From: Capnocytophaga leadbetteri
GTDB lineage: Bacteria; Bacteroidota; Bacteroidia; Flavobacteriales; Flavobacteriaceae
Assembly (NCBI RefSeq): GCF_003054025.1
Contig: NZ_QBKG01000013.1
Span: 1-57,929, forward strand
Direction of reading: 5' to 3'
Length of the DNA: 57,929 nt
Notes under the pieces: model-generated
The model's input: the letters and a program-made list of their open reading frames with translations, nothing else
Database searches by the model: none
What the model was told of the DNA's origin: nothing
Made by a program: the position numbers and the translations under genes
Part shown: positions 1 through 7,772 of the stretch, piece after piece
Position numbering within the stretch: position 1 is the first letter of the stretch
Layout of the letters: each line of letters begins with the position of its first letter

Positions 1-319
1 AAGTTATTGACTTCAGGTTTCACTCGATTCTTTAAATCTTATTTTGTGCTGTACAACATTATGTCAATGTACGTGTTGTTTCTTCTTGCAAGAGCACTTA
101 TCGTCTCATTTGCGGGTGCAAAGGTACGGCGTTTTTTTAATTCTGCAAATTTTTTAGCACTTTTTTTTCAAGTTTTTTTGAGGAGAATAGTTAAGTGGTT
201 GGAAATCAATGGTTAGGGAGATGAAGATTTTTTGGCAGATAGCGTGATTTATGCCCATTATAGCTTATTATCACTGTATGAGGCATACTAAAAAAGTGTA
301 TTTTGTAGGCTATAGCACA
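1..319. other. Intergenic left edge
   Basis: I see no convincing gene here; the short plus-strand open frame at 7-216 has no recognisable domain and runs through T-rich promoter DNA. The main content is a minus-strand promoter at 119-149, listed separately. Positions 150-319 are AT-rich with no clear structure. Confidence 0.6.
119..149 (-). promoter_or_regulatory. Strong promoter reading off the left edge
   Basis: On the minus strand TTTG (146-149) is followed after 19 bases by TACCTTTG (119-126), a perfect Bacteroidota TTTG/TAnnTTTG promoter. Transcription runs toward position 1, through more than 100 bases without a start I trust. The leader has a possible small hairpin near 59-76. A long untranslated leader after a strong promoter would suit a stable-RNA (rRNA) operon just outside the window, but that is inference. 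Confidence 0.7.
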
Positions 320-973
320 TTACTTTTCTAGCTCTTTAATAGTTTCAGTATTAAAAAGCGCGTGTCCTCTTTCTTCTAAGGTTGCAACAATACTGCGTAT
401 TTTCTTTTTTAACGCTAAGGGGAGTTTGTAATAAGAGCGATCTATTTGAGTATGTCGCCCATCATCTAAACTAGAATTTTGATGACGAATGGCTGTTTTT
501 TTTCCTAAGTAGTAAATAATGAATTTGAGTCGGTTTTCTTCGTACAGTTCTCCGTACTGAGATTCTGTACCATATAGTACAATAGGGTCTACATAGCCAT
601 CGTTATTCAGGTCGGTAAGGCTTATATAGCGCGTATAGAACCACATTGCTTTTTCAGTATCATTAATAGCATCTGTAATTGTCCAGAGCACTTGGGGCGG
701 TGTTTCTTCTTTTAGAAGCACGTTGAAAGCTTTTATAGAGGTTGCCTTATCAGGGTTGGTATTATTTTCAGAAATGATAAGATACTGCTTACCCAATCTA
801 TCTTTAAAAGCATACACTTTCCTGATAGGGAATGTTACCCCTATTTCTTTAAGCGTTTCGTAGGGGAAAAGCATTTGTACTTGTTTGTCTGTAAGAAGTG
901 TTGCTCCTGAAGGGTCTGTTTGTGCTTGTAGTGATAAGAAACCAAAAAGCAAAAGTAGATAAAGATTTTTCAT
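320..973 (-). CDS. Secreted hypothetical with EF-hand-like loop
   Basis: This is a 217-residue protein with a clear signal peptide (about residues 1-18, ending QAQ) and no lipobox, so it is probably periplasmic or exported. Residues 121-131 (DLNNDGYVDPI) resemble the calcium-binding D-x-N/D-x-D-G loop seen in FG-GAP/VCBS-like and EF-hand-like proteins. The surrounding pattern, an aromatic stretch followed by an acidic 'progress of the value' loop, resembles small secreted Bacteroidota proteins of unknown function. I do not recognise a named family with certainty. It lies downstream of gdhA on the same strand but behind a strong terminator (990-1026), so it is probably transcribed separately. 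Confidence 0.75.
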   Translation of the reverse strand: MKNLYLLLLFGFLSLQAQTDPSGATLLTDKQVQMLFPYETLKEIGVTFPIRKVYAFKDRLGKQYLIISENNTNPDKATSIKAFNVLLKEETPPQVLWTITDAINDTEKAMWFYTRYISLTDLNNDGYVDPIVLYGTESQYGELYEENRLKFIIYYLGKKTAIRHQNSSLDDGRHTQIDRSYYKLPLALKKKIRSIVATLEERGHALFNTETIKELEK

Positions 974-989
974 AAAAAGTAAACGAATT

Positions 990-1026
990 AAAAAAGCTGC
1001 TCCATTTTGCAGAAGCAGCTTTTTTT
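990..1026 (-). terminator. gdhA terminator
   Basis: The sequence AAAAAGCTGCT pairs with AGCAGCTTTTT around a 12-base loop and is flanked by A/T runs, so it can work in either direction. It lies just downstream of the gdhA stop on the minus strand and upstream of the next gene. Confidence 0.85.
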
Positions 1027-1045
1027 ATTTATTGTTTTTTTGTCA

Positions 1046-2386
1046 TTAAACCACTCCTTGGTCAAGCATAGCGTGCGCTACTTTCATAAAGCCTGCTATG
1101 TTAGCCCCTTTCACGTAGTTAATATAACCATCTTCTTGTCCGTATTTTAGACAAGCGTTGTGGATAGACTCCATAATATGGTGCAATTTAGCATCTACTT
1201 CTTCAGCTCTCCACGCAAGGTGTGCTGCATTTTGGGTCATTTCAAGACCTGAAGTAGCTACCCCTCCTGCATTCACCGCTTTACCTGGGGCAAATGGCAA
1301 TTTAGCATCTTGGAAAGCTTTGATAGCTTCTGGTGTACAACCCATATTCGATACTTCTGCTACCAATTTCACACCGTTAGCGATAAGCATCTTCGCATCT
1401 TCTTCGTTCAATTCGTTTTGGAAAGCACAAGGCAAAGCAATATCACAAGGGATTACCCACGCTTTTTTACCAGCGGTAAATTTACTTTCTTTTGCAAATT
1501 TCTCAGCAAAAGGAGCTACGATATTGCGGTTAGAAGCGCGAAGCTCTAATAAATAGTCTATCATTTCGTGAGTCATACCATTAGGCACTTCCACACAACC
1601 ATCAGGACCTGACAGACCAATCACTTTAGCCCCTAACTGAGTAGCTTTTTGCGATGCTCCCCAAGCTACGTTACCAAAGCCCGATACTACCACGCGTTGT
1701 CCTTTAAGGTCTTTACCAAGTTTTTTAAGCATATGGTCTACGAAGTAAAGCGCTCCATAACCAGTAGCTTCCGGACGGATAAGAGAGCCTCCCCAGTTAA
1801 TACCTTTCCCAGTAAGTACTCCTGTGTTGTACTCGCGAGCCAATTTTTTGTACATTCCGTACATATAGCCTATTTCGCGACCACCTACACCCACGTCTCC
1901 GGCAGGTACATCGGTATCAGGACCTATATGTTGCCATAGTTCAAGCATAAAGGCTTGGCAGAAACGCATAATTTCAGCGTCCGATTTACCGGTAGGGTCA
2001 AAGTCTGAACCTCCTTTAGCGCCCCCCATAGGTAGCGTAGTAAGAGCATTTTTGAAAGTTTGCTCAAAGCCGAGGAATTTAAGCATCGATAGGTTTACAG
2101 CTTTATGGAAGCGGATACCTCCTTTGTAAGGACCTATGGCAGCGTTAAATTGCACGCGGTAACCGAGGTTGCTTTGTACTTCGCCTTTGTCATCTACCCA
2201 ATCTACGCGGAAGGTAAAGATGCGGTCAGGCTCTACGATGCGTTCCACAATTTTAGCTTTAGCAAATTCAGGGTGCTGATTATACACCTCTTCTACCGAC
2301 TCAAGCACTTCGTGTACTGCCTGTAAGTACTCTTTTTCTCCTGGGTGTTTAGCCTCCAAAGAGGTCATAATTTTTTTTACATCCAT
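1046..2386 (-). CDS. gdhA: NADP-type glutamate dehydrogenase
   Basis: The 446-residue protein has the length of hexameric bacterial glutamate dehydrogenases, which interconvert 2-oxoglutarate plus ammonia and glutamate. The substrate-binding and catalytic lysine lies in PMGGAKGGSDFDP (K124), followed by the conserved DVPAGDVGVGGREIGYMYG segment. A Rossmann dinucleotide fold begins at VVVSGFGNVAWGASQ, about residue 233. Similarity is to the NADP-using biosynthetic class, inferred from family resemblance rather than a tested specificity. It is a single-gene unit with its own promoter (2437-2468) and terminator (990-1026). Confidence 0.97.
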   Translation of the reverse strand: MDVKKIMTSLEAKHPGEKEYLQAVHEVLESVEEVYNQHPEFAKAKIVERIVEPDRIFTFRVDWVDDKGEVQSNLGYRVQFNAAIGPYKGGIRFHKAVNLSMLKFLGFEQTFKNALTTLPMGGAKGGSDFDPTGKSDAEIMRFCQAFMLELWQHIGPDTDVPAGDVGVGGREIGYMYGMYKKLAREYNTGVLTGKGINWGGSLIRPEATGYGALYFVDHMLKKLGKDLKGQRVVVSGFGNVAWGASQKATQLGAKVIGLSGPDGCVEVPNGMTHEMIDYLLELRASNRNIVAPFAEKFAKESKFTAGKKAWVIPCDIALPCAFQNELNEEDAKMLIANGVKLVAEVSNMGCTPEAIKAFQDAKLPFAPGKAVNAGGVATSGLEMTQNAAHLAWRAEEVDAKLHHIMESIHNACLKYGQEDGYINYVKGANIAGFMKVAHAMLDQGVV

Positions 2387-2436
2387 AATATATTAATTCG
2401 TTATGTAATTATTTGGTTATTTATACTAATGAGCGA

Positions 2437-2468
2437 CAAAGGTAGTTAATATTATTGAACCGCGCAAA
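2437..2468 (-). promoter_or_regulatory. gdhA: gdhA promoter
   Basis: On the minus strand TTTG (2465-2468) precedes TACCTTTG (2437-2444) by 20 bases, matching the Bacteroidota housekeeping promoter. The expected transcript starts about 40-45 bases before the gdhA ATG. Confidence 0.75.
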
Positions 2469-2522
2469 GAAAACGAAAGAAATTTTTATAAAATATTTTT
2501 ATTTCAAAAGAAAATGAAGTTT

Positions 2523-4754
2523 TTACCTAACATACAAAAAACCATTTTGCCTTTCTATCTTGCCATTTTTGCTGTAACTAACTACATAGAAATAAGTGCC
2601 GTGCAACGCTTTATTATTATTTATAAAGTTTTTAATATTAGCATATCCTCTAAACCAATCACCATTTTTGCCATAATCCTTGTTCTCATATACTTTCAAG
2701 CCCATTTCATCAAAGATAAGAAGATGAATAGGCGTAGTAACATCTACCCCCTCTACTGCAAAATAGTTCTGAGGGTTAGCTGACGAAACTCCGTTATAGA
2801 TAACGACCCTCTTTTCTGGCTCTTGCGGAAGTGGATTAGGCTGGGGCTCTGGTTTAGGTTCTGGTTTAGGTTCTGGTTTAGGTTCGGGCTTAGGTTCGGG
2901 CTTGGGTTCTGGTTTAGGCTCTGGCAATTCTGCTTTCTTTTTAATTTTAAAACCACCATTAGGCACTAACTTCCCGTTAGATGTTTTATAAGGAGCCACA
3001 TTGGTAGTAGCAAAAGCTATATGGTCTATCACCTCTACCTTGATAACTCCTGCGGGAAGTTGTATCTTCTTTTGTTTGCCCCATTCTACAGTACCGACCT
3101 CTATATTAGGGAGGGTAATCTCGCAACTACCATCGTTTTCGGTGCTTTCCACCAAAGTATATTTAAAGGTTTTCCCAAAATCATCAGAAAGAAGAATGCG
3201 CACTTTGCTATTCGCATCAAAGAAATTAGGGTCTACTTGCCAGTTTAGCGTGAGGGAAGCGCCCCCTTCATACTCATCATTCATTCCATTAGTGATAGCG
3301 AAAGTCTTACCCTCTGCAATAATCACTTTTACAGTCACCATATCGTAATTCACAAAGTGCTGAGGCGCAGGATTCGAAGCCGCTAACCAAAAAAGGTGTT
3401 CACCTTTTGCATTTGTGCGTGTGTAGTTTATAAATCCACCCAAATCACTGTATTGGGTCTGAAAAGTAATAGGTTCTTTACCCGTTTTCCCTTTACGAGT
3501 GAGGAACTTAGGGTCATTTACGCCTGCCTTGCTGGTCAGTTGCGCTGTGTAATAAATCGGAATACCATTAGTATTAGTCGCATTGATATAGAATTGGAAG
3601 TAAGTATCCTTAGGAATTGTATAAGTTTCTTGCAACTTAGTGCGGTTTATCGTAGGGAAAGAACTTTCAGTTTTGATGCCGTAGGCGTAATTGAAGTTAC
3701 TCACATCATTCCCATTGCGGTTTACTAACTGAGTGCGTTCAGGGTCTTTAAAATAAGAGCGATTGACAATCCCACCGCGTATTTGATAAGCTGTAGGCAG
3801 CGAAAAGAAAGCCCCATCAGGAAAATTATTGCTATAGCCCATTAGCGATTGACCATAAGCGGGCTCTGTATAGAGAGAGTTACCCGAATAAGCATTCTTA
3901 AAAGTGTGGTCGGCGCCAAATAAGTGTCCTATTTCGTGGGCTATGGTAGCATTGTCAGCTATTGCCGAAGCCCCTCCTTTTCGTATAAGGCGGAACCCTC
4001 CAGAAAAGAAAGCAAGCCCCGATAAGGTGGAATCAGTTCCAGGCGCAATCACTATTCCCAAATCATATTGTTTATCGCCTATAAGTTCATTTATTTTTTC
4101 AGTAGAATTTTCAATAATATCTCTTCGCGAAGTTTGGTCGTATAGCTGCTTCGTAGCCTCCTGAATAATAAGCCGGTCATTAGCCACTATACTAAATTTT
4201 ACCCCAATATCACGTACATACACCTCATTGAGAAAAACTTCAAGGTTAAGTAAAAAATCTTTTACTTGTTTTATATCACTGCTGAAAGTATTAGCGAAGT
4301 CGTGATAATCAATAAGTACTGCCAACCGGTAGAGATACAAGATACCCTCAGGGTCGTTAGGCATTATAGAAGTAAGAGAGGTAATAGGACGAGCTGTGTG
4401 GCTGCTTTGAAGAGAGGTGCCACATTTATTATTAGGGTTGTGGTGAAAGCGTACCTTTGCCGATAGCTCACCTTGTGGAGTGCTTGTCAGTTGGTAAGTC
4501 GTGCCTTCCCATTGCAAACTGCCAGAAGCCTCCTTGTTAGGGTGTATTACCAAAGTGGCGACAAACTGATTTTGGTAGTAACCTACAAAGGTATGGATAC
4601 CTTTATTTTGCTGCGAGTTCTCCCGTTCTTGCCACTCCAAAGTAAGAGTTTCATCAGTAGGGAGAGCTATATTCCCACTTAGGGTCGATTGTGCATAAGT
4701 TGTCTGTAAGCTAAAAAATAGCCATAAAAACAAGAGGTGGATAATGTGTTTCAT
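2523..4754 (-). CDS. Secreted T9SS-type zinc metalloprotease
   Basis: The start is set at the ATG at 4754. A longer frame from a GTG at 4781 would begin inside the tsf terminator hairpin. The protein (about 743 residues) opens with a signal peptide ending TYAQ. A reprolysin/metzincin-like catalytic domain follows, with the zinc motif HEIGHLFGADH at about residues 273-283 (HExxHxxGxxH). Ig-like or fibronectin-like segments come next, then a Pro-Glu-Pro-Lys linker coded by 12-base repeats (about 2833-2927). The last 80 or so residues, ending NGFLYVR, look like the gliding-motility-associated (type B) C-terminal sorting domain. It is therefore probably exported by the type IX secretion system and released or anchored at the surface. 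The substrate is unknown. Confidence 0.9.
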   Translation of the reverse strand: MKHIIHLLFLWLFFSLQTTYAQSTLSGNIALPTDETLTLEWQERENSQQNKGIHTFVGYYQNQFVATLVIHPNKEASGSLQWEGTTYQLTSTPQGELSAKVRFHHNPNNKCGTSLQSSHTARPITSLTSIMPNDPEGILYLYRLAVLIDYHDFANTFSSDIKQVKDFLLNLEVFLNEVYVRDIGVKFSIVANDRLIIQEATKQLYDQTSRRDIIENSTEKINELIGDKQYDLGIVIAPGTDSTLSGLAFFSGGFRLIRKGGASAIADNATIAHEIGHLFGADHTFKNAYSGNSLYTEPAYGQSLMGYSNNFPDGAFFSLPTAYQIRGGIVNRSYFKDPERTQLVNRNGNDVSNFNYAYGIKTESSFPTINRTKLQETYTIPKDTYFQFYINATNTNGIPIYYTAQLTSKAGVNDPKFLTRKGKTGKEPITFQTQYSDLGGFINYTRTNAKGEHLFWLAASNPAPQHFVNYDMVTVKVIIAEGKTFAITNGMNDEYEGGASLTLNWQVDPNFFDANSKVRILLSDDFGKTFKYTLVESTENDGSCEITLPNIEVGTVEWGKQKKIQLPAGVIKVEVIDHIAFATTNVAPYKTSNGKLVPNGGFKIKKKAELPEPKPEPKPEPKPEPKPEPKPEPKPEPQPNPLPQEPEKRVVIYNGVSSANPQNYFAVEGVDVTTPIHLLIFDEMGLKVYENKDYGKNGDWFRGYANIKNFINNNKALHGTYFYVVSYSKNGKIERQNGFLYVR
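2833..2927 (-). repeat. 12-base coding repeats (PEPK linker)
   Basis: Near-identical 12-base units (GGTTCTGGTTTA-type on the plus strand) encode a repeated Pro-Glu-Pro-Lys spacer between the protease body and its sorting domain. Such repeats can change in copy number by slippage without breaking the frame. Confidence 0.9.
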
Positions 4755-4763
4755 TGCAAAAAA

Positions 4764-4796
4764 AAGCCTCCACACTTTCACGCGGAGGCTTAGTAT
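4764..4796 (-). terminator. tsf operon terminator
   Basis: On the minus strand AAGCCTCC pairs with GGAGGCTT (arms 4784-4791 and 4764-4771 on the plus strand) and is followed by eight U residues. It ends the rplM-rpsI-rpsB-tsf operon and sits directly in front of the metalloprotease start. Confidence 0.9.
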
Positions 4797-4832
4797 TAAC
4801 TTTAAAAATCTAATATTATGACCTTATTACGA

Positions 4833-5795
4833 TTACAAAGCTACACGTTTGAAGCCAGTAATTTCTACGTTTTTAGATTTTACAAAATCTGAAACTTTTT
4901 TGCTTTCGTCATAGATATACACTTGGTCAAGAAGAGCTTTCTCTTGGTCAAGGGTAGTGTTATCAGAGATAAAGCGTTGTATTTTACCAGGAAGGATTTT
5001 ATCCCATATTTGTTCAGGTTTACCTTCTGCTTTTAGTTCAGCTTTAGCATCAGCTTCAGCTTTAGCTAATACTTCAGCAGTAAGCTGAGCGTACGATACG
5101 TACTGAGGTACGTGTTTTAGCGGTTTGCCCAAACGGTGTAGTTCTTCGTTTTCTTTTTCAATAATAGCGATACGAGCTTCAGTTTCTTTAGCTATATACT
5201 CAGCGCTAAAGTCTTTGTATGAAAGAGTTTCAGCACCCATAGCAGCGATTTGCATCGCTAAGTTTTTACTTACTTCAGCAGCATCAGCGATAGCGCTTGA
5301 TAGACCTACGATAGCAGCAATCTTATTACCGTTGTGAATGTAAGAACCTACAAAAGGAGCTTCAACTTTTTCAAAAGCACCAAGTTCTATTTTCTCACCT
5401 ATCACACCAGTTTGCTCGATAAGTTTCTCAGCTACGGTGATACCTTTATAGTTAATAGCAAGAAGTTCTTCTTTGTTGTTTACGCCAAGAGCAAGTTCAG
5501 CCAAATCTTTAGCAAGAGCTACGAAATCAGCATTTTTAGCTACGAAGTCAGTTTCGCAGTTAAGCGAGATGATAGCACCTACTGTATGGTTTCCGTTTAC
5601 TTGAGCGATAACAGCACCTTCTTTAGAATCGCGGTCAGCGCGCTTAGCAGCTACTTTCTGACCTTTTTTGCGCAATACTTCTATTGCTTTATCAAAATCG
5701 CCTTCGGCTTCTATAAGGGCTGCTTTACAGTCCATCATACCAGCACCAGTGGCTTGTCTTAGTTTATTTACGTCTGCGGCGGTAATATTTGCCAT
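4833..5795 (-). CDS. tsf: Elongation factor Ts
   Basis: EF-Ts is the guanine-nucleotide exchange factor for EF-Tu in the cytoplasm. The N-terminal signature LRQATGAGMMDCKAAL (about 12-27) forms the UBA-like domain, and the core has NCETDFVAKN, the EF-Tu-contacting loop. The 320-residue length is somewhat longer than the roughly 280 residues of E. coli EF-Ts, as is common in Bacteroidota. It follows rpsB by 65 bases that contain a perfect 16-bp inverted repeat. Confidence 0.97.
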   Translation of the reverse strand: MANITAADVNKLRQATGAGMMDCKAALIEAEGDFDKAIEVLRKKGQKVAAKRADRDSKEGAVIAQVNGNHTVGAIISLNCETDFVAKNADFVALAKDLAELALGVNNKEELLAINYKGITVAEKLIEQTGVIGEKIELGAFEKVEAPFVGSYIHNGNKIAAIVGLSSAIADAAEVSKNLAMQIAAMGAETLSYKDFSAEYIAKETEARIAIIEKENEELHRLGKPLKHVPQYVSYAQLTAEVLAKAEADAKAELKAEGKPEQIWDKILPGKIQRFISDNTTLDQEKALLDQVYIYDESKKVSDFVKSKNVEITGFKRVAL

Positions 5796-5815
5796 TTTAT
5801 TAAAATTTTAATGTG

Positions 5816-5854
5816 AATGACAAATGACAAATTTATGGTTTGTCATTTGTCATT
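5816..5854. promoter_or_regulatory. Perfect 16-bp inverted repeat between rpsB and tsf
   Basis: The arm AATGACAAATGACAAA (5816-5831) is exactly complementary to TTTGTCATTTGTCATT (5839-5854) around a 7-base loop. Each arm is itself a doubled TGACAAA-type unit. There is no U-run, so it is not a standard terminator. It could be an mRNA processing or attenuation hairpin in the tsf leader, or a dispersed palindromic repeat. Confidence 0.85.
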
Positions 5855-5860
5855 AAGTAA

Positions 5861-6580
5861 TTATTCATTAGTTTCTTTTTCTGCTGTAGCGGTTCTATTA
5901 GCAAGACCTTCATTCACAGCTTCAGTGATGTATGAAAGTACTTTGTCGATAGATTTTGAAGCATCGTCATTAGCAGGGATAGCAAAATCTACCTCACGTG
6001 GGTCAGAGTTTGTATCTACCATTGCAAAAATAGGAATGTTTAATCTTTGAGCTTCTTTTACAGCAATGTGTTCGCGTAGGGTATCAACCACAAAGAGGGC
6101 ACCTGGTAAGCGCGACATATCGGCTATCGAACCTAAGTTCTTTTCTAGTTTTTCTCTCAAACGTTCTACGTGTAGTTTTTCACGTTTTGAAAGGGTATCA
6201 AAGGTACCGTCTTTTTTCATTTTGTCGATTGACGACATTTTTTTCACAGCCTTGCGGATAGTCACAAAGTTGGTAAGCATACCACCTGGCCAACGTTCTG
6301 TGATGTAAGGCATTTTCACTGATGTAGCTTTTTCTGCTACTACATCTTTAGCTTGTTTTTTTGTGGCTACGAAAAGTACTTTCTTGCCAGAAGCTACTAT
6401 CTTCTTAAGCGCTTCAGCAGCTTCTTCTATTTTAGCAGCGGTTTTGTAAAGGTTTATTACGTGTATACCGTTGCGTTCCATATAGATGTAGGGAGCCATA
6501 TTAGGGTTCCATTTACGCGTAAGGTGACCGAAATGTACGCCTGCATCTAATAATTCTTTAATTTCTATGTTATTTGCCAT
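5861..6580 (-). CDS. rpsB: 30S ribosomal protein S2
   Basis: S2 belongs to the small subunit and helps dock S1-type proteins and mRNA. The start MANNIEIKELLDAGVHFGHLT and the block RKWNPNMAPYIYMERNGIHV are characteristic, and the 239-residue length is normal. The order rplM, rpsI, rpsB, tsf is common in Bacteroidota. The 164-base gap before rpsB could form a leader structure (6620-6669) suited to autoregulation by S2, as known for rpsB in other bacteria. Confidence 0.97.
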   Translation of the reverse strand: MANNIEIKELLDAGVHFGHLTRKWNPNMAPYIYMERNGIHVINLYKTAAKIEEAAEALKKIVASGKKVLFVATKKQAKDVVAEKATSVKMPYITERWPGGMLTNFVTIRKAVKKMSSIDKMKKDGTFDTLSKREKLHVERLREKLEKNLGSIADMSRLPGALFVVDTLREHIAVKEAQRLNIPIFAMVDTNSDPREVDFAIPANDDASKSIDKVLSYITEAVNEGLANRTATAEKETNE

Positions 6581-6744
6581 TTTTGTTTTTTAAATAGTTT
6601 ACGTTCCTACAGCGTCAGCAATGGCTTGGAGAGGCTTTTCTTATCTGATAAACAACCGCCTGAGCCATTTGGATGCTAAACTAAGGAGCAAATTTAATTT
6701 TGAATTTTAAATTTTGAATTAAGAACTCAAAATTCATAATTATC
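6581..6744 (-). promoter_or_regulatory. Candidate rpsB leader RNA
   Basis: In the minus-strand transcript, AATGGCT (plus 6663-6669) can pair with AGCCATT (plus 6620-6626) to close a roughly 36-base domain rich in GGC/GCC pieces. The segment is unusually GC-rich and long for an intra-operon gap, and ends close to the rpsB start. Nearer rpsI (6698-6740) are AT-rich repeats of AATTTTGAATT. A ribosomal-protein autoregulatory leader is inferred from position only. Confidence 0.4.
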
Positions 6745-7131
6745 CTAACGTTTAGAGAATTGGAATCTCTTACGTGCTTTCTTCTGACCGAATTTCTTAC
6801 GTTCTACCATACGAGGGTCACGAGTTAACAGACCTTCTGGTTTTAGGGTAGCGCGGTTTTCAGCGTCTAATTGGCAAAGCGCACGTGCTATAGCCAAGCG
6901 AGTTGCTTCTGCTTGTCCAGTGATACCTCCTCCGTATACATTTACCTTCACATCATATGCGTCTTCAGCTCCAACTAAAGCAAGAGCTTGTTTCACTTTA
7001 TACTGAAGGGTAGGAGTAGTAAAATAATTGTTAAGTTCGCGTTTGTTTACGGTTATGGTACCGTTGCCTGCTTTTAGGTAGATACGCGCTACGGCGGTTT
7101 TTCTTCTACCGATAGTGTGAATTACATCCAT
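6745..7131 (-). CDS. rpsI: 30S ribosomal protein S9
   Basis: S9 is a small-subunit protein whose basic tail reaches the P-site tRNA. Visible marks are GRRKTAVARIYLK near the N-terminus, GLLTRDPRMVERKKFG in the second half and the C-terminal KKARKRFQFSKR ending in the conserved Lys-Arg. The length of 128 residues is normal. Its ATG shares one base with the rplM stop (TAATG), implying translational coupling. Confidence 0.98.
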   Translation of the reverse strand: MDVIHTIGRRKTAVARIYLKAGNGTITVNKRELNNYFTTPTLQYKVKQALALVGAEDAYDVKVNVYGGGITGQAEATRLAIARALCQLDAENRATLKPEGLLTRDPRMVERKKFGQKKARKRFQFSKR

Positions 7132-7586
7132 TATTTAAGATCGTTTAAGTTAATGGCAGTAGGCTGTTGTGCTTCGTGTTTGTGCTCAGTGCCTACATAC
7201 ACTTTTAGGTTACGTAATACAGCTGCACCCAATTTTGTTTTAGGCAACATACCTTTTACAGCTTTTTCAATGATACGTTCTGGGTGTTTAGCTAGTAGGT
7301 CTTTCACGCCTACTGTGCGTTGTCCGCCTGGATAGCCAGTGTGGCGAAGATATGTTTTATCTTCCCATTTGTTACCCGTAAGGTTGATTTTCTCAGCATT
7401 TACAACTATTACGTTGTCGCCGCAATCAACGTGAGGGGTGTATTCAGGTTTATACTTACCGCGAAGTAGCTTAGCCACTTTAGAGGCAAGTCGACCCAAA
7501 GTTTGTCCGTCAGCATCTACCAAAACCCACTGTTTGTTTACAGTAGCTTTATTGGCAGAGATGGTTTTGTAGCTTAATGTGTCCAC
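7131..7586 (-). CDS. rplM: 50S ribosomal protein L13
   Basis: L13 is an early-assembly large-subunit protein. The 151-residue product shows the family features: WVLVDADGQTLGRLASKVA near the start, GDNVIVVNAEKINLTGNKWEDK in the middle and the P-E-R/GMLPK region (VKGMLPKTKLG). It is the first gene of the rplM-rpsI-rpsB-tsf operon, with a strong promoter and a leader hairpin upstream. L13 and S9 genes are coupled in nearly all bacteria. Confidence 0.98.
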   Translation of the reverse strand: MDTLSYKTISANKATVNKQWVLVDADGQTLGRLASKVAKLLRGKYKPEYTPHVDCGDNVIVVNAEKINLTGNKWEDKTYLRHTGYPGGQRTVGVKDLLAKHPERIIEKAVKGMLPKTKLGAAVLRNLKVYVGTEHKHEAQQPTAINLNDLK

Positions 7587-7623
7587 TCTTTGTGATTTTT
7601 ATTATAAATTAAACATTCCTTTT

Positions 7624-7642
7624 AGTGCCAACAAAGGGCACT
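7624..7642 (-). promoter_or_regulatory. L13 leader hairpin
   Basis: AGTGCC (7624-7629) pairs perfectly with GGCACT (7637-7642) around a 7-base loop, in the untranslated leader between the promoter and the rplM start. Ribosomal-protein leaders in front of rplM are known in several bacterial groups, so L13 autoregulation is plausible. I cannot confirm membership of a named RNA family. Confidence 0.55.
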
Positions 7643-7657
7643 CCTATTTTTAGGGCG

Positions 7658-7688
7658 CAAAAGTACAACTTTTTTTTGAAACAGCAAA
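7658..7688 (-). promoter_or_regulatory. rplM operon promoter
   Basis: On the minus strand TTTG (7685-7688) and TACTTTTG (7658-7665) are 19 bases apart, an exact consensus promoter. It should start a leader of about 65 bases before rplM. Confidence 0.85.
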
Positions 7689-7701
7689 AAAAATTAATTA
7701 A

Positions 7702-7772
7702 CAAATTTCAAAATCGCCAAATTGGCAAATCGGCAAATCGACAAATTAGCAAATTAGCTAATTGGCAAATCA
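7702..7772. repeat. Octamer array 1
   Basis: About eight tandem copies of an 8-base unit resembling CAAATCGG or CAAATTAG. The array lies between the rplM promoter and the DUF4198 gene and covers that gene's TGA stop (7770-7772). Units vary only at the middle and last positions. Confidence 0.9.

Noticed and set aside
7-216. Plus-strand open frame of 69 codons
   Set aside because: It runs through a minus-strand promoter and T-runs and has no recognisable domain or upstream signal.
2833-2927. 12-base repeats considered as a non-coding array
   Set aside because: They keep the frame and encode a regular PEPK linker within a clear protein.
4755-4781. Upstream GTG start for the metalloprotease
   Set aside because: It lies inside the tsf terminator hairpin; the ATG at 4754 gives a better signal peptide.
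5334-5762. Long plus-strand frame inside tsf
   Set aside because: It is antisense to a well-conserved EF-Ts gene and resembles no protein family.
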